This document shows, one piece after another, positions 1 to 8,211 of a stretch of 64,000 nt of DNA (position 1 is the first letter of the stretch; the number at the start of each line of letters is the position of its first letter). This DNA comes from CAIZGX01 sp046048875. GTDB taxonomy: Bacteria; Bacteroidota; Bacteroidia; Flavobacteriales_D; Sanyastnellaceae. The notes under the pieces are model-generated. The model was not told the origin of the DNA. It saw only the letters and a list, made by a program, of their open reading frames with translations, and did not search any database. The position numbers and the translations under genes are program-made. The stretch is from the NCBI GenBank assembly GCA_046048875.1, contig JBJOFG010000008.1, forward strand, positions 1 to 64,000, given 5' to 3'.

Positions 1-271
1 CATTGAATCCAGATACAGACGGAGATGGAGTGACAGATACAAATGAGATCGCAGACGGAACGAATCCAAACGATCCATGTAGCTTAATCATCGCAAGCCA
101 AACAGTAGCGCCTTCAGCTGCGTGGTTAGCGTTAGACTGCGACGGTGATGGAACGCCTAACGAAGATGAAACTGGCACTGACCCATTGAATCCTGATACA
201 GACGGAGATGGAGTGACAGATACAAATGAGATCGCAGATGGAACGAATCCAAACGATCCATGTAGCTTAAT
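1..271 (+). repeat. Tandem 183-bp coding repeat (TSP3-like units)
   Basis: Bases ~1-88 and ~184-271 are nearly identical, with only about two to three substitutions over some 86 bases. The offset is 183 bases (61 codons). The segment between the copies encodes a more diverged part of the same unit. The array probably continues to the left of the window. Confidence 0.85.
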
Positions 272-686
272 ATTAGAAAGCCAGACATTGACGCCTTCTT
301 CTGAATGGGACAACCTGGATTGTGACGGTGATGGTTTAACTAATATAGAAGAAATGAATCAAGGAGGAAATCCAGGAGACCCATGCAGTCCTGTTCCTTG
401 TAATTTGGAAATCCCATCGGCAATTACTCCGAACAACGATGGTATAAATGATTTCTTTGTGATACCTGGTATTGAATACTATCCTTCTAATGAGTTAATC
501 ATTTTCAATCGATGGGGTAATGAAGTATATCGTTCTGTGAATTATCAGAACGACTGGGATGGTACTTCGCAAAGTAATTTGAATGTCGGAGGTGAGGAGT
601 TACCTACGGGAACATATTACTACTTGTTCGATCCGAAAACCGACGGAGTGGATATTCAAAAAGGATTTATTTATTTAAAGCGATAA
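1..686 (+). CDS. C-terminal part of a T9SS type B secreted protein with calcium-binding repeats
   Basis: The frame runs in from the left edge with no start; the first full codon is at base 3, so only the last ~227 residues are visible. Residues ~1-130 are thrombospondin type 3-like repeats rich in DxDGDGxxD loops, which in this family bind calcium, separated by linkers containing NPNDPC. From about residue 138 a module starting IPSAITPNNDGINDFF and ending FIYLKR matches the gliding-motility-associated C-terminal domain (T9SS type B sorting signal). The protein is therefore inferred to be exported by T9SS and displayed or released at the cell surface, possibly as an adhesin. PorP/SprF and a PorE-like gene follow in the same direction 19 and ~950 bases later. 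SprF-type proteins are known to assist secretion of partner type B proteins, so these may form a cargo/helper set. The N-terminal domains and true size are unknown. Confidence 0.88.
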   Translation, partial: LNPDTDGDGVTDTNEIADGTNPNDPCSLIIASQTVAPSAAWLALDCDGDGTPNEDETGTDPLNPDTDGDGVTDTNEIADGTNPNDPCSLILESQTLTPSSEWDNLDCDGDGLTNIEEMNQGGNPGDPCSPVPCNLEIPSAITPNNDGINDFFVIPGIEYYPSNELIIFNRWGNEVYRSVNYQNDWDGTSQSNLNVGGEELPTGTYYYLFDPKTDGVDIQKGFIYLKR

Positions 687-705
687 AAGCAGTAGAATAA
701 GAATT

Positions 706-1626
706 ATGAAAAATATATTGCAACTTTCATTTACGGCCTTAAGCTTAGTGTTTGCCGTATCGATATATGGACAACAGGACCCAATGTTTACACAGTCTTT
801 TGACAACATGATCTATGTTAACCCTGCCTATGCGGGTAGCAGAGGAATGTTGAATATTACAGATTTAAGTAGAATTCAATGGGTTGGCTTCGATGGAAAT
901 CCAAAGACCACTGCGCTTACTATTAACTCTCCGATATTCAGAGAATCTATTGGTGCCGGTTTGAATCTTATCCATGATCAAGTTGGTCCGGTAAAACAAA
1001 CCTTATTATTTGCGGATTTCGCTTATGCGGTTAAAGTGAATAATAAGGGAGGAAAGCTTTCTTTCGGACTGAAGGCAGGCTTCAATTTGATAAACGTAAA
1101 TTCATCAGGTCTGGTGACAACAGATCCGAATGATCCGTATCTAGCGCAAACAGTTCAAAACGAATTTAATCCTAATTTTGGAGCAGGAATTTATTATCAT
1201 TCTCCAAAGTGGTATATTGGAATTAGTTCACCAAAGGTTTTAAAACAAAGCTATGATCCTATTTCTGCCACGAATTTGGAAATGCGCCATTATTTTGGAG
1301 TCGTTGGTGGTATTTTCAAAATAAGTGACGAATGGAAATTTAAGCCTGCTGCTCAACTTCGAGTTACTGATGGTGCGCCTTTAAGCGTTGACTTAAGTGC
1401 TGCAGGTGTATACCGAGATAAATTTTGGATTGGCGGTCTGTATCGATTGAATGCGGCTTATGGTGTGTTCGCTCAATTCCAAGTTTCACCTCAATTTAAG
1501 ATTGGTGTGGCGAGTGAGTTTGACACAGGATTGTTGCGTAGCTACAATACGGGTTCGTTCGAAGTTCTCTTGTCGTACGATTTGAACTTTAAAAAAGAGG
1601 GTGTTAGATCTCCACGTTATTTTTAA
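706..1626 (+). CDS. PorP/SprF family type IX secretion system membrane protein
   Basis: A 306-residue protein with a cleavable signal peptide (residues ~1-22, ending YGQ), followed by the family hallmark QQDPMFTQ...NPAYAGSRG. The rest is a predicted outer-membrane beta-barrel with alternating Gly/aromatic strands. It ends in SPRYF, an aromatic C-terminus as expected for barrel insertion. Length is typical for the family. The family includes PorP of the T9SS core and SprF, needed for secretion of SprB in gliding bacteria. Its position directly after a type B cargo gene argues for an SprF-like, cargo-specific role, but core PorP cannot be excluded. No ribosome binding site is evident, and the 19-base gap suggests co-transcription with the upstream gene. 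Confidence 0.93.
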   Translation: MKNILQLSFTALSLVFAVSIYGQQDPMFTQSFDNMIYVNPAYAGSRGMLNITDLSRIQWVGFDGNPKTTALTINSPIFRESIGAGLNLIHDQVGPVKQTLLFADFAYAVKVNNKGGKLSFGLKAGFNLINVNSSGLVTTDPNDPYLAQTVQNEFNPNFGAGIYYHSPKWYIGISSPKVLKQSYDPISATNLEMRHYFGVVGGIFKISDEWKFKPAAQLRVTDGAPLSVDLSAAGVYRDKFWIGGLYRLNAAYGVFAQFQVSPQFKIGVASEFDTGLLRSYNTGSFEVLLSYDLNFKKEGVRSPRYF

Positions 1627-1635
1627 TAGCATTTT

Positions 1636-3807
1636 ATGAAAAAAATATTTTTAGCAATTTTCATTGGCGCATTTTGTATTTCAAGTACTGCGCAGTCACT
1701 TCGTCTAAAGAAGGCGGATAAGTTGTACAATAAACTCGCTTTCGAAGCTGCCAGCGACATCTACGAAGATTTTCTAGATTCGAAGGAAATGACTTCAGCT
1801 GTTTTGAACCGCCTAGCAATGTGTTACTACAACACGAACCAAATGGAAAAAGCGGCTGCGACTTTTTCAAAATTTGTTAAAACCGAGACCGCTTCAGCCG
1901 ACGAGTTGTTTTTCTATTCTCAATCTCTTAAGCAATCGGGAAAGATCAAAGAAGGTGATGATCAACTGAAACAGCTCTATGCAAAATCGAACCAAGACTT
2001 AAGAGCGAAATCTCTCATTGATAATCTGAATTATTTTGACGAGCTCAAAGCGAAGGGTGAACAATATTCATTAAAGAACCTCTCTATTAATTCAGAATTC
2101 TCAGATTTTGGAGGATACGAATATTTCAACTCAGTTGTCTTCCTTTCGGCGAGAAATCAATCACTTGCTGTCAAGCGTCAGTGGACATGGGATGAAACAC
2201 GATTCTTAGATGCTTTCCTAGCCGATGATGAAAAGGGAGATTTGAGAAACGTAGAGTTGTTCGAAAGAATTTCTTCAAAGTATCATGAGGGGCCCATATG
2301 TTTCGACGGCGGAACAGGATTGTACTTCACAAGGAATAGTGCAGGAAAGGACAAATATGGTAAAGATGGGATTCAAAACTTATCGATGTATTTCGGACAA
2401 GTTGACGTTTTAGGTGGAATTGATATTACAGTTCTTCCTTTTTGTTCCTCTGATTATTCAGTCGGGCATCCAACCCTTTCTCCAGATAAAAAGACGCTCT
2501 ACTTCGCTTCAGATATGCCAGGTTCAAAGGGTGTAGATATATATCAAGTTGCCATTGAAGGACCAAACAAGTTCGGCACACCTAAGAGGTTAGAAGGAAA
2601 CGTAAATACGGAAGGAGATGAAATGTTTCCATTTATCTCAACTGATGGCACATTATATTTCTCTTCAAACGGACATATTGGTTTTGGGGGATTAGATGTG
2701 TTCATGTTGAATAAGAAAGGGGAGGTTGTGAATTTGGGGGTTCCCTTGAACAGTATTAAGGATGATTTCGCCTTTATCCTTAAAAAGGACAAGAAAACAG
2801 GATTTGTTTCTTCCAACAGAGTTGGTGGAAAGGGAGGGGATGATATTTATTCATTCACCTTTACTGGACCAATTGAAATTGAAATTTCGGGAGTCGTTTC
2901 AAATGCTGAAAGCAAAAAAATAATTGCAGGTGCTTATGTTGTTTTAATTGATGAAAAAGGAAAGCAAATAACGTCGGTATTAACAGACGAGAATGGTCAT
3001 TATGTGCTTCCTGCGTTATCTGGAAAGAAGTATACGATTCAAGTCAAACACGATGGGTTTCAAATGGAAGAGGCGGTATTGACAACCCAAGAAACTTCAG
3101 TTATAAAAGATTTTAGCCTGAAAGAAAATACAGTTGTACTTGTTTTCAATGTTGAAGAGAAAGGGACAAAATCAGCTTTACCTGATGTTAAAATCAAATT
3201 GGAAGACCTAGCCTATAAAACAATTCAAAACTTAACCACAGATTCAAAGGGAACTGCAAAACAATTGTGTCCAACGTATAAAGTTGGAGATAAGCTGAAT
3301 ATGCAAGTTACACTTTCAAAGGAGGGTTATTTGACCAAAACAGTCAAAGTGCAAATTCCAATACAATCTCGTGAAGTAAATGTGAGCGAAATTCTTGATA
3401 TTGCTTTAAATAAATTGCAAGTTGGAAATGACTTGTCACAGATGATAGATATTAATCCAATTTATTTCGACCTTGGAAAATTTGCTATCAGAAAAGATGC
3501 GGCAGTTGAATTGGATAAGATCGTAAAGGTTATGAATGAGTATCCTTCAATGAAGATTGAACTGGGCTCTCATACAGATTGCCGATCAAGTAAAGCGTCC
3601 AATCAGACTCTATCAGATAAAAGAGCAAAGGCATCGGCAGATTATATCAAGAAAAGAATAACGAATCCGGAGAGAATCAAGGGTGTAGGATATGGCGAGT
3701 CTCGTCTCAAAGTAGATTGTCCGTGCGAAGGAAACGTTAAATCAAATTGTCCTGAGGAAGAACATCAAAAGAATAGAAGAACCGAGTTCATTATTGTTTC
3801 AATGTAA
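1636..3807 (+). CDS. PorE-like OmpA family protein (TPR, PD40 propeller, CRD, OmpA)
   Basis: A 723-residue protein with a signal peptide (~1-19). The apparent domain order is TPR-like helices (~20-110), a PD40/WD40-type beta-propeller (~150-400), one or two carboxypeptidase regulatory-like beta-sandwiches (~412-590), and an OmpA C-terminal peptidoglycan-binding domain (~605-723; INPIYFDLGKFAIRKDA and the helix SDKRAKASADYI). This order matches PorE, the T9SS component that ties the machinery to peptidoglycan. It follows the PorP/SprF gene after 9 bases, a pairing common in Bacteroidota, so the two are likely co-transcribed. There is no lipobox Cys at the N-terminus. The 3' end overlaps the convergent NadR-like gene by 17 bases. 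It may be a PorE paralogue rather than the core subunit. Confidence 0.88.
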   Translation: MKKIFLAIFIGAFCISSTAQSLRLKKADKLYNKLAFEAASDIYEDFLDSKEMTSAVLNRLAMCYYNTNQMEKAAATFSKFVKTETASADELFFYSQSLKQSGKIKEGDDQLKQLYAKSNQDLRAKSLIDNLNYFDELKAKGEQYSLKNLSINSEFSDFGGYEYFNSVVFLSARNQSLAVKRQWTWDETRFLDAFLADDEKGDLRNVELFERISSKYHEGPICFDGGTGLYFTRNSAGKDKYGKDGIQNLSMYFGQVDVLGGIDITVLPFCSSDYSVGHPTLSPDKKTLYFASDMPGSKGVDIYQVAIEGPNKFGTPKRLEGNVNTEGDEMFPFISTDGTLYFSSNGHIGFGGLDVFMLNKKGEVVNLGVPLNSIKDDFAFILKKDKKTGFVSSNRVGGKGGDDIYSFTFTGPIEIEISGVVSNAESKKIIAGAYVVLIDEKGKQITSVLTDENGHYVLPALSGKKYTIQVKHDGFQMEEAVLTTQETSVIKDFSLKENTVVLVFNVEEKGTKSALPDVKIKLEDLAYKTIQNLTTDSKGTAKQLCPTYKVGDKLNMQVTLSKEGYLTKTVKVQIPIQSREVNVSEILDIALNKLQVGNDLSQMIDINPIYFDLGKFAIRKDAAVELDKIVKVMNEYPSMKIELGSHTDCRSSKASNQTLSDKRAKASADYIKKRITNPERIKGVGYGESRLKVDCPCEGNVKSNCPEEEHQKNRRTEFIIVSM

Positions 3808-4318
3808 TCGTCCCAAGATTATTCAATGACTCAATAATCGTTTTAATTTTTTCTTCAAATGAGCCTTGAAGAATTACAAACCGAGCTTGATGATGAATCA
3901 GCTCGGTTTTGTATTTTTCGTAAAGTCTATTTCGTTCATTTTGATCAGGTGCGCTTCGAAGGGGGTCTGATTCCCATTCAATGTCAGGAAAGCACAAAAA
4001 ATGAATGTCCATAGAATTAGCATCATTCAATTCTAGATCTGTTAATTGCAAGTTGAAGATCTCTTCATTCCAAATTCGCAAAACGAAAATATCTGTATCG
4101 AAAATCTCATATGAATAGGAGTGGTGCGCTTTGAAGAGGAGGTTCTGTTGTCTGACTATTTTCTGAAAATCTTTTTCTGTGGCTCTAATGAGTTGATATT
4201 TTAAAAGATATTCACGTGCATATTCATTCACTAAACGACAATTCGAAAGATGCGCGCTGAGCCACTTTGAAAAAGTTGTTTTTCCGCTTGATTCTGGTCC
4301 GGTGAAAGCAATGCGCAT
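3791..4318 (-). CDS. NadR-like AAA ATPase / nucleoside kinase family protein
   Basis: A 175-residue protein. It begins MRIAFTGPESSGKTTFSKWL, a P-loop (GPESSGKT, residues 7-14) with the PESSGKT form typical of the ribosylnicotinamide kinase domain of NadR and related small AAA proteins. NEYAREYL near residue 36 and FDTDIFVL near residue 95 also fit that family. Only the kinase-like domain is present: there is no N-terminal HTH and no adenylyltransferase domain, so it is not a full NadR. The substrate is not determined; nicotinamide riboside or another nucleoside or vitamin is plausible. It is divergent from the phosphatase gene 27 bases away and overlaps the PorE-like gene tail-to-tail by 17 bases. 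Confidence 0.75.
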   Translation of the reverse strand: MRIAFTGPESSGKTTFSKWLSAHLSNCRLVNEYAREYLLKYQLIRATEKDFQKIVRQQNLLFKAHHSYSYEIFDTDIFVLRIWNEEIFNLQLTDLELNDANSMDIHFLCFPDIEWESDPLRSAPDQNERNRLYEKYKTELIHHQARFVILQGSFEEKIKTIIESLNNLGTITLKQ

Positions 4319-4333
4319 TGAATACTTTGTTGT

Positions 4334-4340
4334 TACTTTG
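4334..4340 (+). promoter_or_regulatory. Possible -7 promoter element (TACTTTG) for the phosphatase gene
   Basis: TACTTTG, one base shorter than the TAnnTTTG consensus, ends five bases before the ATG at 4346. A second TACTTTG lies at 4323-4329. No clear -33 TTG is seen at the usual distance. Confidence 0.4.
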
Positions 4341-4345
4341 CAAAG

Positions 4346-5557
4346 ATGTCAAATACTGAGCGACTCTCATCGAAAATAAAACAACGCGATTTCAAATTGA
4401 ATGCGTTGCTTGAACTTACTGAGGCTATCAATGCCAATAGTTCTGAGAAAGATTTGGTTTTTCAGTTCCAAAATATTGTCCAAACACATTTAGGAATTGA
4501 GAAGCTGGCCCTGTTTGTAAAGAGAGAAGATTGGCAATGTCTTCTTCAATATGGTGATTTGAATGTTTCGGAATTTGTAATTCCAGCGGATGATTTTTTT
4601 CATTCAAACAAGGGTGTTGCGCTTTCTGAAGATGCTGCGCACGAGTCTTATGATGTCGTAGTTCCAGTTTTACACAACAATCAGCCACTTGCAATTGCCC
4701 TTGCAGGCGATAACGAAGAAGATGCTCGAGGAATGAGCCCTGCGTTGAAGCATATGCGATTTCTTCAAACATTGACTTCTGTCCTGAGTGTTGCACTTGA
4801 GAATAAGAGGTTATTGACGAATTTAGTTCAGCAAGAAAGGTTGAAGAAAGAGTTAGAGCTTGCAGCTGAAATGCAGCAATTGCTTCTGCCAAGTCATTTT
4901 CCAGATACATCTGTTTGGAGTGTTCAAGGAATTTATCGCGCTCATCAGCAAGTAGGTGGAGATTATTACGATGTCTTTCAGATTTCAGCGCATGAATGGG
5001 TTTTCTGCTTGGGAGATGTTTCTGGGAAAGGTATGCCTGCAGCTTTTTTAATGTCGAATTTTCAAGCGTATGTTCGAAATGCTTTTGAAGAGAAGCGTCC
5101 TAATTTAGTTAACCTAGCAAGTAAATTGAATAAACGAGTTTGGGATGCAGCACAAGGTGAAAAATTTATCACTTTCTTCCTTGGGGTTTATAACGCCGAA
5201 GATCAAAGTTTGGAATATGTAAATTGCGGGCATAATGCCCCAGTTTTTAAATCAGCCAATGATTTCAAACATTTTGGAGCAACCTCTATTGGCTTGGGTA
5301 TGTTGCCTGAACTTCCAAAAGTTTCGAAAGTAAATGTTGAAGTGAAGTCCGGAGATATTCTCCTCGGATATACTGATGGTCTTGTTGAAGTGAACAATGC
5401 GGAAGGAGACTATTTCGAAATTGATGGAATTGAGAAAAGTCTTAAGGGGAGCCACGCGAAAGATGTTTGTTTGTCTGTTGAAACCTCCGCGAATGATTTT
5501 CGCGGTGAATGCAAGTTCAACGACGATGTAGCTATTCTAGCTATTTGCTGGAAGTAG
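4346..5557 (+). CDS. GAF domain SpoIIE/PP2C family serine phosphatase (RsbU-like)
   Basis: A 403-residue soluble protein. Residues ~15-165 look like a GAF sensor domain, followed by a helical linker (QERLKKELELAAEMQQLLLP). Residues ~185-403 form a SpoIIE-type PP2C domain with the metal-binding motif GGDYYDVF at ~204, DVSGKGMPAA at ~224, and GYTDGLVE and DDVAIL near the end. Such enzymes dephosphorylate anti-sigma-factor antagonists in partner-switching pathways or act in other stress signalling. No antagonist or anti-sigma factor gene is adjacent. Its 3' end overlaps the O-antigen ligase gene tail-to-tail by 17 bases. The assignment to the RsbU-like group rests on motifs. Confidence 0.9.
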   Translation: MSNTERLSSKIKQRDFKLNALLELTEAINANSSEKDLVFQFQNIVQTHLGIEKLALFVKREDWQCLLQYGDLNVSEFVIPADDFFHSNKGVALSEDAAHESYDVVVPVLHNNQPLAIALAGDNEEDARGMSPALKHMRFLQTLTSVLSVALENKRLLTNLVQQERLKKELELAAEMQQLLLPSHFPDTSVWSVQGIYRAHQQVGGDYYDVFQISAHEWVFCLGDVSGKGMPAAFLMSNFQAYVRNAFEEKRPNLVNLASKLNKRVWDAAQGEKFITFFLGVYNAEDQSLEYVNCGHNAPVFKSANDFKHFGATSIGLGMLPELPKVSKVNVEVKSGDILLGYTDGLVEVNNAEGDYFEIDGIEKSLKGSHAKDVCLSVETSANDFRGECKFNDDVAILAICWK

Positions 5558-6995
5558 TAATTTCTTCTTTTTTTTGCAGGTGGAATAGGTCCATAGCGAC
5601 GAGAATTCCAATAAATCCCCAAAACGGAACAGAGGCTTTATCGGTGTCTAAATAGTTGTTCAATGTGCCGTGAACGAAATAGGTTATAAGTCCAAGCAAT
5701 ACGCTAATGATGATTACGCGATGCTCTTTTTCTGTAGCAGAATAAAAAAGTCTGAAGCCTAGAATTACGGTGTAAATGAAAATGGAAATGAAGAGCAACA
5801 TTCCCAAGACTCCTTCTTCTGCCAATGGTCCAAGATATTCGCTATGTGCATTACCGCCATCGCCATTATTGGTGCTTATGATTGTTCTGTCTTTGGCTTG
5901 CTGAAACGGCGCGTAAACAAATTGATAAGTTCCAGGACCCCATCCCATAATGGGTCTTCTTCGGAACATTTCCATGGCGCAGTGCCAACGGTTGAGACGT
6001 TCTAGATTCGAGGCGTCTGAAGACACATTTGAAATGGAAGAGACGTGCTCGTCCAACTTGTCGCTACTCTCTTGTTTATTCTGTCCCAATTCTTGTTGTA
6101 TGTTATCCCAAGAAAAGAGAAGCACACTTCCGAATATAACAGTTCCATAGAAAACATATTTTAATGGAATTCGGAATATCATAACGACAAATAAAGCAAG
6201 TGCCACGGTTACAGATACCCACGCTGCGCGTGTATAAGAAAGCACAAGCCCAATGGTTAAAATGAAAAGGGCGGAATAAATTAAAAAGGTAACCAAGGGG
6301 CTTTTCTTTTTCAAGAATAGCAATCCAATAGAAACAGGAAAGAACATAGCTAAAACAGCGCCATAGCTCGTGTGATCTTTAAACAAAGGTTCCATTACCC
6401 AGTGTGCACTTTCCTTGTCGAAATTGAATTGTGCATGTCGAGATACCGTATAAATAATTACAATACAAAGTGGCGCCAAATAGCTAGCGAAGAATTTCTT
6501 TATGTTCGAAAGATCTTGGAAAAGGTGTGCACCCAACAAATAAAAGCCTGAGATAAACCATAGACGGGTTGCAATGAATTTGAACGAGACAAGCGGATAT
6601 TCGCTTGTCACCGCGGTGAATATCATCCAAAGCAAATACAGTCCAATGACATACGTGAACGGGTGTTTGAAAATTCTTCGGTCAACACTCTTACCAGATA
6701 GTATCTTGAAGATCATAAGTAAGAGAAGCGACGCAATGATTGGTTCAGTAGGTAGATACATCCCCACATGTGCTACTTCCATTTCTTCCAAATTAATGGA
6801 CAATGGGGTTGCCATGACACTGAAGAACCATACCCATTCAATTTTATGAATAGCAAGCCATAGAGCGAAGAGCGCGGCGGGAAGTATGAAAAGCAGATAC
6901 ATTTCAAATGCAACGGCGAGCCCTTGCGAAAGAGCGAACAGACTTCCCCAAAAGAGAATTGGTTTATGTTGAATGAATGCTGTGAAGGACTTCAC
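5541..6995 (-). CDS. O-antigen ligase / Wzy family membrane protein
   Basis: A 484-residue integral membrane protein with about 10-12 hydrophobic segments. A large periplasmic loop in the second half carries the Wzy_C signature (RPIMGWGPGTYQF ... NAHSEYLGPLAEEGVLGMLLF). This family either polymerises O-units or ligates polysaccharide to lipid A-core; sequence alone does not separate the two. It starts 3 bases after the stop of the Wzz-like gene, so both are in one operon. That supports a role in surface polysaccharide or exopolysaccharide chain assembly. Confidence 0.85.
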   Translation of the reverse strand: MKSFTAFIQHKPILFWGSLFALSQGLAVAFEMYLLFILPAALFALWLAIHKIEWVWFFSVMATPLSINLEEMEVAHVGMYLPTEPIIASLLLLMIFKILSGKSVDRRIFKHPFTYVIGLYLLWMIFTAVTSEYPLVSFKFIATRLWFISGFYLLGAHLFQDLSNIKKFFASYLAPLCIVIIYTVSRHAQFNFDKESAHWVMEPLFKDHTSYGAVLAMFFPVSIGLLFLKKKSPLVTFLIYSALFILTIGLVLSYTRAAWVSVTVALALFVVMIFRIPLKYVFYGTVIFGSVLLFSWDNIQQELGQNKQESSDKLDEHVSSISNVSSDASNLERLNRWHCAMEMFRRRPIMGWGPGTYQFVYAPFQQAKDRTIISTNNGDGGNAHSEYLGPLAEEGVLGMLLFISIFIYTVILGFRLFYSATEKEHRVIIISVLLGLITYFVHGTLNNYLDTDKASVPFWGFIGILVAMDLFHLQKKEEITTSSK

Positions 6996-6998
6996 TGC

Positions 6999-8012
6999 TT
7001 ACGCCTTTTTCAACTTTTCGATATTGTCGCGAACCAATATTACCACAACCCCGAATACGAAGGTTGCCATGGCACTCACAACTACAATAAGCCAACGGAT
7101 AGGGTAGGACTTCTTATCTGCAGCTGCAGCTTTGTCTACCACCAGGTGAGAAGAAATGTTGGACTCAACGTCAATCTTCATCAAGTCGTAGCGCTTTCTC
7201 AAAATTTGCATCTTTTCATAACCACCGTCAATCTCACTCTCAATCTTTTTGTAGCGCGTTCCGTATTTCGAAAGGAAATCCATTTGTACTTTAATTTCTT
7301 GCGCACGATCGGGATGTCCTTCAACAATAGCTGTTCCGTATTGCTCAGTGAGGTAAGCAATTTGATCCTTGTAGCTGTATACTCCTTTTTCTTGCAAATA
7401 CTGCATCGAGTCTTCAAGAACTTTAATTTCATTCTGAAGAGTCTCCAAAGAAGTTTTCGCGTACAAGAATGCCGACATTGCTCGGTCACTTCTCATTTGA
7501 TTGCTCACCGAGTCGGTTAATTGGGCAATGTCATTGGCGATGTCACGCGCTCGTTCCGGAGACGCGTCAAGAACCGTAATTTCAATCGAACCAAAGCGGG
7601 TCAAATCAGCAGAAACGTTCTCGTTGTATTCTTTTCCAATTAAGGTATTCGCACCACGGTCTGTTTTCGCAATGTCATAGACTTCCCACAAGTTATATTT
7701 TTCAATAATGCGTCCTCGAACTTGGTCAGAGTTAATAATCTGCATCAAACGCTCCGCATCTTCTTCTTCACCATAGGCCAAGACATCGGATTTCTTCACA
7801 TCTTCCAAAAGTTGTTCTCCAAAACTGTGCTGTTGCGAAGCGAAAAGAACCACTGTGCTCTTATATTTCTCGGTAATCAAAAAGGAAGCGGCAGCCGAAA
7901 TAATCGCTGCGGCAGCTGTGACAATAAAAAGGTGTTTGCGCCATTTAAAGACAACCACTAAGAGGTTCGACGAATTCAGGTTTTCTTCAGAATTATTTCC
8001 TTGGGTATTCAT
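6999..8012 (-). CDS. Wzz-type polysaccharide chain length regulator
   Basis: A 337-residue inner-membrane protein with a TM segment near the N-terminus (~30-50, HLFIVTAAAAIISAAASFLI) and a second near the C-terminus (~308-330). Between them is a long, partly coiled-coil periplasmic domain (~150-290). This is the Wzz/polysaccharide co-polymerase layout. There is no tyrosine kinase domain. It is the first gene of a two-gene operon with the O-antigen ligase/polymerase and is preceded by a TACTTTTG promoter element. It would set the chain length made by the downstream enzyme. Confidence 0.87.
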   Translation of the reverse strand: MNTQGNNSEENLNSSNLLVVVFKWRKHLFIVTAAAAIISAAASFLITEKYKSTVVLFASQQHSFGEQLLEDVKKSDVLAYGEEEDAERLMQIINSDQVRGRIIEKYNLWEVYDIAKTDRGANTLIGKEYNENVSADLTRFGSIEITVLDASPERARDIANDIAQLTDSVSNQMRSDRAMSAFLYAKTSLETLQNEIKVLEDSMQYLQEKGVYSYKDQIAYLTEQYGTAIVEGHPDRAQEIKVQMDFLSKYGTRYKKIESEIDGGYEKMQILRKRYDLMKIDVESNISSHLVVDKAAAADKKSYPIRWLIVVVSAMATFVFGVVVILVRDNIEKLKKA

Positions 8013-8031
8013 GCTTTGGTCAATGATGTTG

Positions 8032-8039
8032 CAAAAGTA
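8032..8039 (-). promoter_or_regulatory. -7 promoter element (TACTTTTG) for the wzz-wzy operon
   Basis: On the minus strand TACTTTTG matches TAnnTTTG. It ends 19 bases before the Wzz ATG at 8012. The -33 region is not convincing. Confidence 0.55.
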
Positions 8040-8096
8040 AGGTCTTTTGCAGGCGGTTCGAACTGCTTAAAGGAGTTTGGTCGGAAATATTGCCTT

Positions 8097-8114
8097 GCCT
8101 TGATTTTTCAAGGC
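8097..8114. repeat. Inverted repeat in the wzz-atpD intergenic region
   Basis: GCCTTGA (8097-8103) and TCAAGGC (8108-8114) form a 7-base-pair stem with a 4-base T loop. It lies between two divergent promoters and has no T-run typical of a terminator. It could be an operator or have no function. Confidence 0.35.
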
Positions 8115-8172
8115 CTAAAATAAAAAATGGCAATTCGAGACATTTTTCAGTACAAAATTGGACTTCCTGTAT

Positions 8173-8180
8173 TACTTTTG
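8173..8180 (+). promoter_or_regulatory. -7 promoter element (TACTTTTG) for atpD-atpC
   Basis: TACTTTTG matches the TAnnTTTG consensus and gives a leader of about 25 bases before the ATG at 8212. A TTG occurs at 8158-8160, closer than the usual spacing. Confidence 0.6.
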
Positions 8181-8211
8181 CGCCCGAAATTCAACCTGAA
8201 TACATCTTTCT

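Noticed and set aside
4428..4910. 160-codon minus-strand frame inside the phosphatase gene
   Set aside because: Shadow of a strongly supported gene with conserved GAF and PP2C motifs.
6924..7520. 198-codon open frame on the plus strand inside wzz/wzy
   Set aside because: It lies opposite two clear membrane-protein genes and has no domain or start signal.
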